Shown in pieces: positions 11,375-23,260 of a stretch of 64,000 nt of DNA (its first letter is position 1; the number at the start of each line of letters is the position of its first letter). The stretch comes from Adiantum capillus-veneris (lineage: Eukaryota; Streptophyta; Polypodiopsida; Polypodiales; Pteridaceae). The stretch lies in assembly GCA_014529385.2 (NCBI GenBank), contig CM043943.1, positions 152,591,592-152,655,591 of the forward strand, read 5' to 3'. Both the position numbers and the translations under genes were made by a program. The notes beneath the pieces were generated by a model that worked only from the letters and a program-made list of their open reading frames with translations, did no database searches and was not told the DNA's origin.

Positions 11375-12907
11375 ATGGAACTTGAATAATTCCCAAATTC
11401 CTAGTTATGTGTTTGGTATTAAAAGTTTAACAATTTGTTCTACTTTTGTTCGTAGTTCAAAGTGCGTTCTTGTTCATGTGAAACCACTAAAAATAAGGTG
11501 ATTGTTCTTTCTTGATCTATACGTTGCACTCGTGCTTCACACAAAAAAATGAGTATTTGATGGTACACGTAAAAGTTATAATCTGTTTTCATATAAAAAC
11601 ATGTTTAGAAAAATCTTTTGTGCTCATCTTAATATAGTATTTGTTGAAAAAATTGCTTCAATAGTATTTACTGTATCTTGAGAAAATAAATTGTCACAAC
11701 AAATCCAACCAAGTAGTATGTAAGATTCAAATAAAATTGTGTAAAATTGGAATCTTTGATAGATGCTTCAAAGAGCACGCCATAGAGACAAGCAAGGGTA
11801 GAGAACACCGAAGATGAGGAAAGGTTAGGGACGTAGGAGCACAAGGGTAATTGGTAGATTACGCAACAAGAGCAAGGCATGAGGGAATAGGGCAAGCCCA
11901 GAACGCCATGTGCAATGGTTTTCTTTAACTTGAGGTCTCAATCCGTGAGCACCCAAGCTCACTGGTCAAAGTGACGTAGGTCATTTGGCGCTTTTTGTGA
12001 TGGTGAATGATGAGCTTGATCCCTATCCATAGGTGCCTCCTTCATGACCTTTGCAGACAATGTCTTCTTGATGGTGAAACTCCCAAGATTCACCTATAAT
12101 AAAGTAACGATGGAGTCAATATGTAGGTTAAATAATAAAAACTCAACAACTCAACAATAAAATGCTTGTCCACATATAGTTTCATTAGAATAATTTCATT
12201 ATGCTTGCCATTGATTGAACAACAAGTGTATCCTCCTGTATTTTCCATACATCATCATCTTCCTCCAATATTTCTTGTACATAATTTCATTATGCTTGCC
12301 ATTGGTTCAACAACAAGCGTATCCTTCTGTATTTCATTAGCATAATTTCATTATGCTTGCCATTGATTCAACAAAAAGTGTATCCTCATGTATTTCCCGT
12401 AAGTCATCATCTTCCTCCTACGCATCCCTTCTTCTCCATCATTGTGTGTTCATGTTGTAGTGATGGCAGATGCTCTTGTAGCCACTCCTTGCAACACCAC
12501 CACTGTGAAGGCCACAATGCAAACATGCATGCTATTGACATCTCCTTTGAAACCGTAGGTAAGCCTTGAATCCTTGAAGTGTTCTTTACCTTTTGGTATG
12601 CAAATTAAGTTCTGGATTATGGAGAGATATTTGCTAACTCCTAGAACTCAAAAAGAGCTATCTAAACAGAACGATCTCCAGGTTATGACATGGCTTTCCC
12701 ATGACAATATTGCTCATCATAAAGGTCTCAATCCTCAAAGCCATGAAAATCTTGCTCAGCATGAAGGTGTCAATCCATAGAAGAGCCTTTACAAAAGCCA
12801 AGATGTTAGCCTTGTTGAATCACCTCATCTTGTTCAACCACCTCACAAAAGCCAAACACTCATCCTTATGGTATCCCCACATCCTATTCAATCACATGAA
12901 GCTAGTC
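11375..12907 (+). mobile_element. TIR transposon copy A, 'X' segment
   Basis: This stretch is the reverse complement of about 57,498-58,700 over its whole length. Shared landmarks are TTCTACTTTTGTTCGTAGTT (11,440 / 58,650), CACTCGTGCTTCACACAAA-like (11,530), CCTCCTACGCATCCCTTCTT (12,415) and TATTCAATCACATGAAGCTA (12,884). It is therefore the first surviving piece of the transposon whose second copy lies at 55,921-60,181. Its left edge is not bounded by a visible TIR. Its right edge meets the Gypsy tandem at 12,906/12,907 with 2-nt ambiguity. Confidence 0.7.
12180..12420 (+). repeat. Three tandem copies of a TTTCATTATGCTTGCCATTG unit
   Basis: Units at 12,193, 12,284 and 12,345 each carry AATTTCATTATGCTTGCCAT, then TCAACAA.AAG.GTATCC and TGTATTT. 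The paralogous copy B (58,050-58,110, opposite strand) has one unit, so the triplication arose in copy A. Confidence 0.7.
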
Positions 12908-15112
12908 AAGCAGGGAGTTCAGCCCACCGCCATCACCACCTCCTCTTAGCCCTCCACAAACCCAAAAAAAGGAGGAGCTGGACACATCTGATGATCAAGA
13001 AGACTCCAAGCAAGACAAGACCAAAGAGGAAGAGCAGAAAGAAGAAGCTAAGCCCAAAGATGAGCAGCCAAAGCCTGAGGAAAGAAATTTTAGCACATTT
13101 CTTGATCTACTAGCTGCAGGGTACTCTCGAGAAGAGGCAACTACGGTAGCCTTTGAGTTGACCAGCACAAGGCCCACAAAACAAATGCAGAGCCTGCGGT
13201 TAGTGGAACTGAAAGAGATGGCCACTAATACAGTGGACCTACAGCCAACCACCGACCAATGACTGGGATGTGGTGATGCACAAGCTAACCGGTCTCAGAG
13301 AAAAATCATTGGCCACGGAGAGTGAGATTGCTAATCTCAAAACCACTGAAGTTCAGATCAAGGCTGAAGAGACACACTACAAAAACAAATCAAGAGCATA
13401 TAGAGAAACAAACAGAGTTTCAAGCCAGTCTGGCCACGACATTACAAAGATGACAGGAGATGGAACGAGAAAATCAGGCAAGCAGATCAAAGACTTCAAA
13501 GAGATGAAAAAGGATACACGAAAATCAGTCAAGTCATTGACAGATGCAGAGAGAGAAAGGGACAACCAGACTCTATAACTTGCTGAAGAGTCCAAAGAAG
13601 TGGAAGCCCTGAGGAATGCCAAGGAAAAGGTAGAGATAGAGCATGAACCAAGCCAAGATGAGTAATAGAGCTTAAAGATCAGATTAAAGTCAAAGAGCAA
13701 ACCATCCAAAGGCTGTGGGCATCTCCTGCCACAGTCAGAGCTACTAGCTCGACAGGCACCACTTCCGAGAATGAGCTTTATGAAGAACAAATGAAGGAGC
13801 TCCAAAAGGAGTTGACACTTGAGAAGCGGCAAAGGATGATGCTGGCCGAGGGGTCATTGGTGATGCAAAACCTCCTAGAAGACAAAAATCAGGCCATGAA
13901 GAATGAGCTAGAAGCCATCAAGAGAAAGCTTGAGGAGGCAGAAAAGATAAATGCAGATCTAAACGACCTCCTAGTAAACATGGGAGAGCAAGCGGAAGAG
14001 GAAAAGAAGACGATTCAGAAGCAAATAGAAGAGCTGAGAGGCCAACAGCAAACAGAAGAGCAGCACTTTAGCACTGGGCCAGCAGCCATGGAGGGAATTA
14101 ACATAGAAATTGTGTCAAATTTCGTGGACACCAATTTGCAAGAGGACATCCTGGTAGGACCCTCACAAGAGCCACAAGATCTGACACAAGAAGAAGAAGA
14201 GAAGCTACAAAAGGCCATAGAAGCCGCAGTCAAAGACACAGCCTAAAACTAAATTGGAGTGGGAGAAGAGGGTGTTTAAGTCAATGACTATTCAGAAGAT
14301 AGATGCCAGTAACCTTCGGCATGAATGGCTACAGCCCTCTCTCCCATATCCTCTGCTAAAATATGAAGCTGCCACAATCAACAAACAAATAAAAGAGGAG
14401 CCAACAGTGCCATTGTACAAAGCAGATATCTCCAAACCTGAAGGAGTCAAGCTGATAGTGGACTCTCAGCCCAGGTGGAGAAAGGCATGGCTGACAAAGT
14501 ATCCTCAATATCTAATCCATCGGGTAGAGGCACCTAAAGTGATCCGAGATAACGTCAGTTTTTGCCCTCTATCAAGGATGAGGACATGGAAAGCCCATGA
14601 GTTGTTGCAAAGAAGCCAACCCACTTGGCTAAATTACCCGAAGCTGCCAGGCTCGAAGGCAGGCGAGAGAATAAGTGAGCAATACATGGTGAAAACCCTA
14701 ATGGGCGCCATCAAATTGTTCACCGGCTCGCCTGACCTATCTTGCATCATGATGAGAAAGATTTGTAAAACCCTTCTGGTAGTCTTCGAAACATTCTAAC
14801 CAGGCCATGCGACAGACATTATCTTCTTCTTTCAAGATACATACAGATGTGCATATGATGTTTCTGGTCAGCCTTCTCACGAGGTGATACATGCATTGTA
14901 TCAAAGCATTATGTTTTTGCCATCTTATCACCTTTAGATCTTTGAAGAAGCCTTCTACACCGGCTTCTTCACAATCAGCACAGACATATTCGGCCCGACA
15001 CTACTGGCTCAACATGTGAAATACGAGTCACTTCAGAAGATGAGAGAAAGCCTACATTGAAGAAGCAGCTCAACAGCCATGTCGGGAACGACATGAACAA
15101 GGAGGGGGGGAG
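12906..15112 (+). pseudogene. Left copy of the Gypsy accessory ORF region
   Basis: Near-identical to 35,933-38,137. Decayed pieces can be followed. A Pro-rich then Glu/Lys-rich start lies at about 12,930-13,250. Long coiled-coil segments sit at 13,270-13,560 and 13,791-14,246 (KNELEAIKRKLEEAEKINAD). The C-terminal globular ORF at 14,239-14,799 contains EWLQPSLPYPLLKYEAAT and RKAWLTKYPQYLIHRVEAPK. It ends in the purine tract AACAAGGAGGGGGGGAG just before the LTR. The ORFs have no recognised enzyme motif. Confidence 0.7.
15096..15112 (+). promoter_or_regulatory. Polypurine tract before the shared LTR
   Basis: AACAAGGAGGGGGGGAG abuts the LTR start TGTTAGCG. The same tract recurs at 38,121-38,137, again followed by TGTTAG. 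This is where plus-strand DNA synthesis would be primed. Confidence 0.75.
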
Positions 15113-16011
15113 TGTTAGCGGCTGGACACACCCTACAAAAAAGACTGCTGGACAAAATATTATTTTTTGTAATTATTCATTTATTGAGAAAAACCGACAT
15201 TTCACCTTTGTAAATAGTGGGGCTTGCAGAAGCTTCCAGATTGTATCCCATTTTTGACATTTAGATTGAGTAGATTGTTAAATTGGAACATTAGGGTTTG
15301 AGATTGTAAGGTATTTATACCACTTTTTGACCTTAATAAAAAAAAACCTTTGTCATTTTAAAAAGTTATGTCTGTGAGTGAGTGTACTGTGTACGAGAGA
15401 GAGAGAGTGAGAGTTTCATCTTGATGCTATGCGCGCATCGATGGTCGAAATCGAGTGCGGAGAAGTGCAATGTGTTGCCCCCGACGAGAGCTATGCACCA
15501 ATATCTACATTGCGGACGTACGGTCTAGTTTTGCAAGCTCGACCTGCGAGCTTCATCTGGTGATTCGGTGAGCATACGTTATCCGTTTTCGCATTTCAAC
15601 ATATGCACGCATTCGCATTGAGTAGAGCTATACATTAGGCACTTTAGTTTTTGGAAACAATGTGATTTTGCACCAGGTGTTTAGGGTTGGGATTTTGGTT
15701 CATAGACCTTAGGGAGAGCGACCTTTTGGTGATAGTAGGGTCTTATTCAAGTTCTGTGGCATTTCGAGACCGTTTGATGGGTTTTTGGCTCTTGTAAGCG
15801 TTGTAAGAAATCTCCTCTTAAGCACTCCTGAAGGCTGTAGCTTAGACATTGGGTAGAGACCTCTGTAGGAATTAGTCGAGAGTCGTTCGAGTGTAGATTG
15901 ACACCCTATGCTTGCTTCCACGCGCTTGCGGGTCGAGCTTCGTCCTTAGCTGGCAAATCTTGTTAGGTGAGTCCTCGTTGTGCTGACGTCCGTCGCGGCG
16001 TATCCGCAACA
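15113..16011 (+). repeat. LTR of the giant Gypsy element (899 bp)
   Basis: Starts TGTTAGCGGC after a polypurine tract and ends GTATCCGCAACA directly before a primer-binding site, giving TGTT...AACA termini. It contains a plausible TATA box (GGTATTTATACC at 15,311), a polyadenylation-like AATAAAAAAAA (15,336) and a short GA run (15,395). Only this one full LTR is present; it serves as 3' LTR of the left copy and 5' LTR of the right copy. Confidence 0.7.
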
Positions 16012-16031
16012 TTGACGCTGCTGTCGGGGAC
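16012..16031 (+). promoter_or_regulatory. Primer-binding site of the giant Gypsy element
   Basis: TTGACGCTGCTGTCGGGGAC follows the LTR end. It differs at 6 of 20 positions from the matching site of the LARD (TTGGTGCCGTTGCCGGGGAC, minus strand at 45,405-45,424), which is the common plant Athila/Tat-type site. The mismatches fit decay. Confidence 0.6.
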
Positions 16032-17806
16032 GAAAACCCTAGGTAGGTGACCAAGGCTAGTCCTTGAGGATAGGGATTCTTTGGCTTTCTAGAGTCTCCT
16101 TTTACATTTAGATAGGATCAAAGGGTGGAGGACTCTCTAGGTCTTGGAGGGAGTCTAGGGAACGTGTGTCTGGCCTAGATCCTTCGACTTAGGTAGACTT
16201 AGATAGTTTTTAGGCCTTAGTTGAGTTGATGAGTAGGAGTTGGAGTGGTAGAAGCGGTGAAAGGAGAGCTTGAGAGTCCGGAGAGGCCAGGAAGCAACCA
16301 AAACACCATTATCACCATCTCACATGATGAGTAGGAGTAGGGTAAGTAGGACATCATGATTCATGATCTAGAGCACTTCATGCATGTTATACTTGCTGTT
16401 AGGTTCATCACAAGGTTGTAAAAGACGCAAAAGATTTGAAAGCTAAAGTGAAGTTCAAAAGTTTCTATGAGTGTTTTTGAGAGAGCTGTAGAGCATCAGG
16501 AGAATTTCTGTCAGGAAAAAAATAAATTTTAAGCCAGGAGACATCCTACGCGTAGGATGTCCCAGGCTGATCTGGTGGGAGTTTTGAAATTTTGAGTTGA
16601 CTAGTGTGTTTAGAAGGTAGGTTTTACCCTATTTTCACTTGGAAAGTGGAAATTTGACCATATCTTGACAGGATAAGGCCAGATAGACAGAAATTGCCAG
16701 ACATCACCCAAATTGTGCCAAGACATTATTTTAAGACCAAAACCATAGGGTGGCTCCATGAGCATGATCTGCATGATTTATTGAGTGCTTGAGAAGGGTT
16801 TCATCTCAAATGGGTTCTAAGCAGACTTTAGCATTTTTGACTGAAAAGGTCTAGAACAACTAAAATTGGGGTCTTTTGAAATCCAAACCAAAATCTAAGC
16901 ATAGCACTGGGTTGCTGACATCAAAGGGAAGCTGTGGCTCAAGTCTGGGGTGAAACAAGACAAAAAGACATCCTACACGTAGGATCTATTCTGTGTGATT
17001 TGGCACTCGAAACCCAGATTTGAGCATACCAAAGTGATCAACACCTCAAGAGGAGTATATGCTTTGCATGTGAAGCCATCTTGAGCAATTAGACATGCTA
17101 CGCGTAGAATGTCTAATGGATGAAATTGAAGCCAGAAACTGACTGTAGGCATAGCAAGGTGTTGTATAGCCTGAGGCAAGCCTCCTAGTCAATTTTGGTC
17201 CAAATTGGAGTTGATTTGATTGGTCAGACCAACATCAGACTGCTAGAACAGATTTCTGATCCATCGACTAGCTTATATGTGTCCAAATCAAAAACTAAAA
17301 ACAGCCTCAGCACATCAAGGGGAGTTCATAGTGCAAAAAACTAGGCAAAACAGAGCAGGAGACATCCTACGTGTAGAATGTCTACTGGGGCTTTGGGAAG
17401 TGAAAAACTGACTGAGGACATACAGTGATGTTCCAATTGACTTAAGAGTTCCAAGACTTCTTTCAGAAGTGAATTTGGACCTTGTTTGACCTTTTTGACA
17501 AAGCAAAGATGGAATTAATACTTTTCAGGTAAATTGACCAACATCCGAGGGAAGTACAGTTCCAGATTAACAGACCTAATCAAGAACATCACAAGTGTAT
17601 AAAATACAGTAGTAGTTGAGGTTAACCCTCCAGTTATACCAATCATTACTAAAACCACCTCTAGGGATTAAATGCTTTGATTTGATTGCCGAAATTAAAC
17701 GCTTGTGTACACCTGTATATTCAGCGGCAAAGCAAGAAGTTGTGCGGAAACTGATCCTTTGCCAGGTGAGTGGTTGGATTTGTGTTAAGTTGCATTGCTA
17801 AGTTTG
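16032..17806 (+). other. Untranslated leader of the giant Gypsy element
   Basis: About 1.8 kb between primer site and the first gag-proximal ORF, with no recognisable coding. Four copies of a palindrome of half-site GACATCCTACG lie here: perfect at 16,540-16,561, and imperfect at 16,968-16,987, 17,092-17,113 and 17,361-17,382. Spacings are 428, 124 and 269 bp. Confidence 0.6.
16540..16561. repeat. 22-nt perfect palindrome (leader copy 1)
   Basis: GACATCCTACG followed by its exact reverse complement CGTAGGATGTC; the centre is ACGCGT. Degenerate copies follow at 16,968, 17,092 and 17,361. Confidence 0.95.
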
Positions 17807-18427
17807 ATGAATTTAAGATTAGGAAGACACATTTTTAGAGACCAAAAGGTGGCAGGTGATCAGGGTAGCTTAGTGTCCACCGAGGAGAGTGTAACTCAGG
17901 CAAGGCTAGATCCACTAGCACCGATTATTGAGGAGGGTAGTGATACTAACACTTCATCCAATAAGTCCTTCTTCATGATGTGTAGTCAACAACCAAGAGG
18001 TTTCTCCAATGAAGGACCAATGCCAGGAGGAAGCACCTCCCTAAATCCTTTGAACGATTCAAAGTTCACTATAATCTTCTTAGAAGGAACAAACTCGAGG
18101 GGAGCCCTAGTTTATTCTGACTATCGAGGATGCAAGTGTATTTGTATTGAAGAAAGACCTGCTCAAAGACTGGAGATAATTCGAGTCTATGATGATGGAG
18201 ATAGATTCCGAGACGAAAAGGGGAACCACTATCTGATAGTTAGTAACCTTGAAGATTACAATAGATATGGAGATAACGTGGCAAAAGGAAAGATGGTTTC
18301 AGAAACTCAAGAACCACCTCCAAACATTGATCGACCTAGAGCACTTTTTATCTATGATAAGAAAACAACCAGGATCTCTACTCATAATGAGAATGTGGAA
18401 ATTTACATGCATGAGAGCGAGGAATAG
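17807..18427 (+). pseudogene. Gag-proximal ORF of the giant Gypsy element, unknown role
   Basis: About 206 codons from the first ATG (17,807) to TAG at 18,425. The product is acidic and hydrophilic with a compact middle (FTIIFLEGTNSRGALVYSDY, then CKCICIEERPAQRLEIIRVY). No domain was recognised. It lies just upstream of gag in another frame, where Ogre/Tat-like elements carry an extra ORF1, so it may be an ORF1-type protein or the N-terminal part of gag after a frameshift. It is intact as an ORF, unlike the gag that follows. Confidence 0.4.
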
Positions 18428-19625
18428 TCTGCTACTTTCGATGCAAATAACCCTACCCAAACGAATTAAGCAAAGACAAGGTTCTTTACTTATTCTCTTA
18501 TGAAATTTCTATGGGGAAGGATATTGTTTTTGTTGATAGGTACGGGCGAGAATACAAACGTATTCTCCCAGAGGAGGTAGAAAAGGCAACAGTTCCAGAA
18601 GTATCAACATATGCCCCCGAAGAAGTGCCAAGAGCTACCTACACCCCTAAAAAATGGACAAATGCATTTTCAGAAGAGTATGATGCGACCTCACATTCTA
18701 CTCGACAACAGACGTTCAACTACCAAAACCAACCAGCAAATCAACCATCATTGCAGACATGGCTTCGATAGAGTGCAACATTAGAACAAGACCTAAATCG
18801 AGATGGTTATCAAGCCACACCAGGGCTAAGGGATTTATAAGAACCACCACTCTATTCACGATATCAAGGCGAGAATAAGCCAAAAATTCAAGGGTCAACA
18901 GAGCCTGGAAGACCACCCATGGAGCGAGTTTGAAGAGATGAACCATCTCTTGCAAGAACCGTTAGAAATTACGGCTTAGGAGCACCACTGGGAGAGGAAC
19001 CCGCCCACTACAGAAGGCCAGACGAGGTATATAGATTGGGAAGAGGAGATCCAATGATGAGATTTGTACACCATCATAGAATTAGACTCCAAGTGCAAAA
19101 ATGGGTAAACAAGAAATACACGGGAAACAGAGATCCTAGAGATCATGTAGCAGCCTTTGTGCGTGTAATTAGAGCTGAAGAGGTGTTAGACTTTCCTACC
19201 CAATTTGCAGGGTTTGGACTAACCCTAGAGGAGGATGCTGCTACTTGGTTTGACTATGTAGAGCGTAGAGACTTTGAGTCTATGGAGGAGGTGTTTGACG
19301 AGTTTATTGAGGAATTCTCACAAAGGGGGATAGCTCATAATACAGTCTCACAAATCCATAAATTCAAACAAAAAGAAGGGGAGTCTGTGCAAAAGGCAGC
19401 CCTATGACTAAAAAGATATGTTAAGTTCTGCCCTGTGGAAGAACTGCCAACTTAGTTCAAACTTATGCTTATATTTATCCAAGGACTAAGAAATGCAGAT
19501 CTCCAGAAGGACTTACATATGAAGAGGAGCACGACGTTAAATGAGTTAACTAAGGAGGCTCTTTACCTTGTAGACAATTGTGCGGTCTACAAAGAGGGTG
19601 AATTCAAGGATCTTGATGATTATTC

Positions 19626-20375
19626 TGTTAGGAAATAAGACGTAGCTAAATAGATAATTGAGTAGATTACTTAATGGAGAGAGACAGATTTATATACACG
19701 AGATTATAGAGTAGAGAGAGAGAGAGAGAGTACACACGATATACGTGGTTCACCCAATGTGGGCTACGTCCACGGGAAAGTAGCCACTCAATGGCTTTAG
19801 TACTTCAAAACAAGAAGTATTTTACAAAGGGATTATACCCTTAATGGAGCTCCCGCCTTGCTTCACTCTCACCACCTCACACTCACCTTGTTGCATCAAC
19901 TTCACACTATGAAATGTGTGTAGAAATGGCCTCCTTTTATAGGCCAAAAGGGCCGCCCTCTCTTATGAGAGACAGCCATGTGTAGGCGCCCTTGTGCGAA
20001 TAAGTCCAAATCGGACCCTCCAATCCGCCCATGTGTGGCCGCCCTTGAGAAGACAAGTCCGCTTTTGAATTCGGCCACCGGCCACCGGCCATTGAATTCC
20101 AACCACCGGCCATCGGCCATTGACTACCGGCCACCGGCCAACCAACCGGTTGTTTTCCGACCACTTTCCGGCCGCCGTCCGGCCATAATATTCCGGCAAA
20201 AAAGAATATTCCGTCCGGCCTTTAAAGTTGCCCCTGATTCTTGTTCGTGAAAATTTTGGTTTTCGGTGAGTGATTTTCCTTCACGCACGATGGCTTCTCC
20301 TCATAATGGGGGCCTTACAAATGTGCGCTTTTACCACAGAAAATTACAAGGGTAAATCAGGCTCCATACTTAACA
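19626..20375 (-). repeat. 3' LTR of the Copia element (750 bp)
   Basis: On the minus strand it starts TGTTAAGTATGGAGCC and ends TTATTTCCTAACA. It contains a short (GA)n run near 19,712 and a CCGGCCA-based minisatellite (20,073-20,150). It differs from the other LTR by fewer minisatellite units and by lacking that LTR's GC-rich hairpin. Confidence 0.9.
20073..20150. repeat. CCGGCCA minisatellite in Copia LTR
   Basis: Irregular tandem units built from CACCGGCCA and ATTGA(C/A)T(T/A)CCGACCACCGG-like words. The matching block in the other LTR (25,085-25,190) holds about one extra unit of ~42 bp. Confidence 0.8.
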
Positions 20376-20395
20376 ATCTCCCACTTGGAGACTGA
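20376..20395 (-). promoter_or_regulatory. Polypurine tract of the Copia element
   Basis: Minus strand CTCCAAGTGGGAGAT directly before the LTR start TGTTAAG; the usual Copia 'AAGTGGGAGAT' form. Confidence 0.8.
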
Positions 20396-20435
20396 TCTCC
20401 AAACCAAACCTGTGACTGCTTTCCATTCTGGCTTC

Positions 20436-22620
20436 TTATCCTTGAATGCCGATTGAAGATGAGCAAAAGATCAACTTCTCCTTGTTGACCACCTTTGTAA
20501 ACATGTCTGCAGGATTTTCACTTGTATGCACCTTTCCTAGCTTTAGTTGTCCCTCTTCCAAAAGAGTGCGTATGAAGTGATATCTCACCTCAATGTGCTT
20601 TGTCCTTGAACGAAAGGCTGAGTTCTTTGCAAGATGGATAGAGCTTTGGCTATCACTATACAAGACACAAATCTCTTGTTTGAATCCAAGCTCTTCTAAG
20701 AATCTGTGAATCCACAGAATTTCTTTGCTTGCCTCCGTCATTGCTACATACTCTGCTTTCGTGGTAGAAAGTGAAACCACTTTCTACAGCTTTGAAGCCC
20801 AGCTTACTGCTGTGACTCCAACCGTGAACACATAGCCAGTAGTGCTCCTTCGAGTATCTTTGTCACCTGCCATATCTACATCAGCATACCCTTCTAGAAA
20901 AATATCAGTTCCTTCAAAATACAAAGCATTTGTTGTTGTCCCTTTTAGATACCTAAGTATCCACTTCACAGCTTGCCAATGCTCTTTACCTGGGTTGTCC
21001 ATGAACCTACTCACAACTCCCACTGCATGTGCAATGTCTGGCCTTGTCCAGACCATAGCATACATTAGAGAACCTACCGCTGCAGCATATGGAACTTTAG
21101 ACATATAGGCTATCTCCTCTTGTGTCTTTGGACACATATCCTTCGTTAGTTTAAAATGACCAGCCAAAGGTGTAGAAACTGATTTTGCATTTTGCATTGC
21201 AAATCTTTCTAGTACCTTCTTGATGTAATCTTCTTGAGATAGCTTTATTGTCTTCTTCGTCCTGTCCCTTGATATTTTCATACCAAGTATCCTCTTTGCA
21301 GCACCTAAATCTTTCATTGAAAAAGATTTGGACAGCTCCTCTTTTAGGTCTTTGATGTCCTGCATGTTAGCACTTGCAATCAACATGTCATCAACATACA
21401 ACATTAGGATGATGAATTTCCCATCTCCCAAATTCTCCGTGTAGACGCAGTGATCCGAGTTGCATCTTGTGAATCCATGATCCAATATCCATCTATCAAA
21501 CTTCAAGTATCATTGTCTTGATGCTTGCTTTAAACCATACAAGCTCTTCTTTAATCTGCAAACTAATTTCTCCTTACCTTTTACTTCATACCCCTTTGGT
21601 TGAAGCATGTAGATTTCCTCCTCTAAGTCACCGTGAGGGAATGCCGTATTTACATCCATTTGCTCAAGATTTAGATCATGAGCAGCCACAAGGCTTAAGA
21701 CAAGCCTAATTGAGTTCATTTTTACAACAGGAGAAAATATTTCATTGAAGTCAATACCTTTCTTTTGAGAAAAACCTTTTACCACAAGCCTAGACTTGTA
21801 CCTTTTCTTCCCACCTTCTTCTTCCTTTAGCTTGTACACCCATTTGTTTTGAAGTGCCCGCTTACCTTTAGGCAACTCAACCAACTCCCATGTTTGGTTG
21901 CGATGTAGTGAGTCCATCTCCACTTGCATGCTCTTCGTCCATTCTTCTTTGGATTCATGTTGCATAGCTTCTTCATATGATTCCGGCTCTCCAGAATCCG
22001 AGATCAAGAGATGGTTGAAGGAAGGAACAAACCTTTCTGGAGGTCTACTTGCTCTTGTAGATCTTCGGGGAATAGGTTGAGGCTCCTCATTTGGTTGATG
22101 TTGTTGCACATTGTCACCGTTTTCAGTCCTTGAGTCTTCACCGTCCTCAAGCTCCATGTACTCATCACCTGTTTCTTTTGTTTGTTTTCTTTCCAAGTAA
22201 TCTTTGTACATATTTTGTTCGTTAAAAATTACATCCCTACTCCTTAAGATTTTACCATCTTCAGGATTCCATAGGCGATACCCAAAGTCTCCTTCTCCAT
22301 AGCCAATGAAGAAACACTTTTTGGACTTTGCATCTAACTTTGATCTTAGGCTTCTATCTATGTGCATGAAAGCCTCACACCCAAACACTTTGAGAAATGC
22401 ATAATTCACCGGTTTACCTGTCCATGCCTCTTCTGGAACTCCCCCATCCAATGCCGTTGAGGGTGACTAATTGATTAAGTATACAGACGTACTTACAGCT
22501 TCCGCCCAAAGCTCAAGCGGTAGGCCTGCATGTAGCCGCATGCTTCGTGCTCGTTCCATGATTGTCCTGTTCATCCTTTCTGAAATCCCATTTTGTTAAG
22601 GTGTCCTTGGGGTTGTCCTT
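20436..22620 (-). pseudogene. Copia reverse transcriptase and RNase H
   Basis: Minus strand. The frame from about 22,620 gives the integrase tail and linker, then RT from ALQNKWVYKLKEEEGG through KARLVVKGF-like RLVVKGFSQKKGIDF and MDVNTAF to YGLKQASRQ. A TGA at about 21,508 replaces a Trp codon of the usual QWY. RT then continues to the catalytic YVDDMLIA and the 'GSLMYAM..TRPDIAHAVG' segment. RNase H follows with GYADVDMAGDKDTRRSTTGY, a TAG at about 20,782 and STTKAEYVAMTEASKEILW to the end. Normal length and order for a plant Copia. Only two nonsense changes separate it from an open frame. Confidence 0.9.
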
Positions 22621-22994
22621 TGCCTCCGAATGCCATTGCTAGCACAAAAGCTTTCAAAAGCTTGGCTGCAATATTCGCCTCCATTGTCGGATGTGATGCA
22701 TTTAACCTTGGTACCTGTTTCATTCTCCACAAAGGATTTCCACCTTTGAAATATGGAAAATACATCGGATTTATTCTTCATGACATAAACCCATGTTTTT
22801 CTAGTCGCATCGTCTATGAATGTTACATAGTACAATGAGCCACCAAGTGATGGTGTACTTGCAGGACCCCAAACATCAGAATGAACCAACTCAAGTTTTT
22901 TATTTTTTCTTTCATTTCCTGATTTTTGAAATTTTACCCTTTTTTGTTTACCATAAACACAATCTTCACAGAACTCTAAGTCCACTTCTTTCAA
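22440..22994 (-). pseudogene. Copia integrase core, frameshifted
   Basis: Minus strand. HSDVWGPA and FIDDATRKTWVY carry the first catalytic Asp region, and ITSDNGGEYCSQ carries the second. Just after RRQRTTP a frame change (near 22,600) breaks the ORF. The following QNG...ERMNRTIMERARSM segment with the catalytic Glu is readable in the next frame. The CCHC-like zinc-binding part (EFCEDCVYGKQKRV) precedes the core. Confidence 0.85.
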
Positions 22995-23001
22995 ACCTAG
23001 T

Positions 23002-23260
23002 AGAAGCTAACACCATATTAGAGAGTTTGAGACTTTAGAGTCAATTTGGGAATCACTAATGTCTTAAATATTTGGCCATATGTACAAATCTTAAACTATT
23101 TTTTAAGTGCAAATGCTTCCACAAGGTAGTAGTTAAAAATCTCTTTCGATCCATCCTCTCTAAACTTTGGCAAAGATTTGTCCATGTGGTCAAATCTTAA
23201 GATCATTTTGAAAGTGGGAATCAGGAAATTCCCAAATTCACTAATATGGTGATAGCTTCT
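23002..23260. mobile_element. 259-bp MITE inside the Copia pre-integrase region
   Basis: Terminal inverted repeats AGAAGCTAACACCATATTAG (23,002-23,021) and its counterpart CTAATATGGTGATAGCTTCT (23,241-23,260) match at 19 of 20 positions. Weaker complementarity extends about 80 bp inward (for example TCTTAAATATTTGGCCATAT against AATCTTAAGATCATTTTG's strand). It separates two Copia segments that are normally continuous (KGMQILQTK and LKEVDLEFCEDC). No coding capacity. The target duplication is unclear. Confidence 0.7.

Noticed and set aside
12868-13113. Basic ORF spanning the X/Gypsy junction
   Set aside because: It crosses the breakpoint at 12,906 and arises from a shifted frame of the accessory ORF.
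16540-17382. Regularly spaced palindromes considered as a CRISPR-like array
   Set aside because: Spacing is irregular (124-428 bp), copies are few and the setting is a plant retroelement leader.
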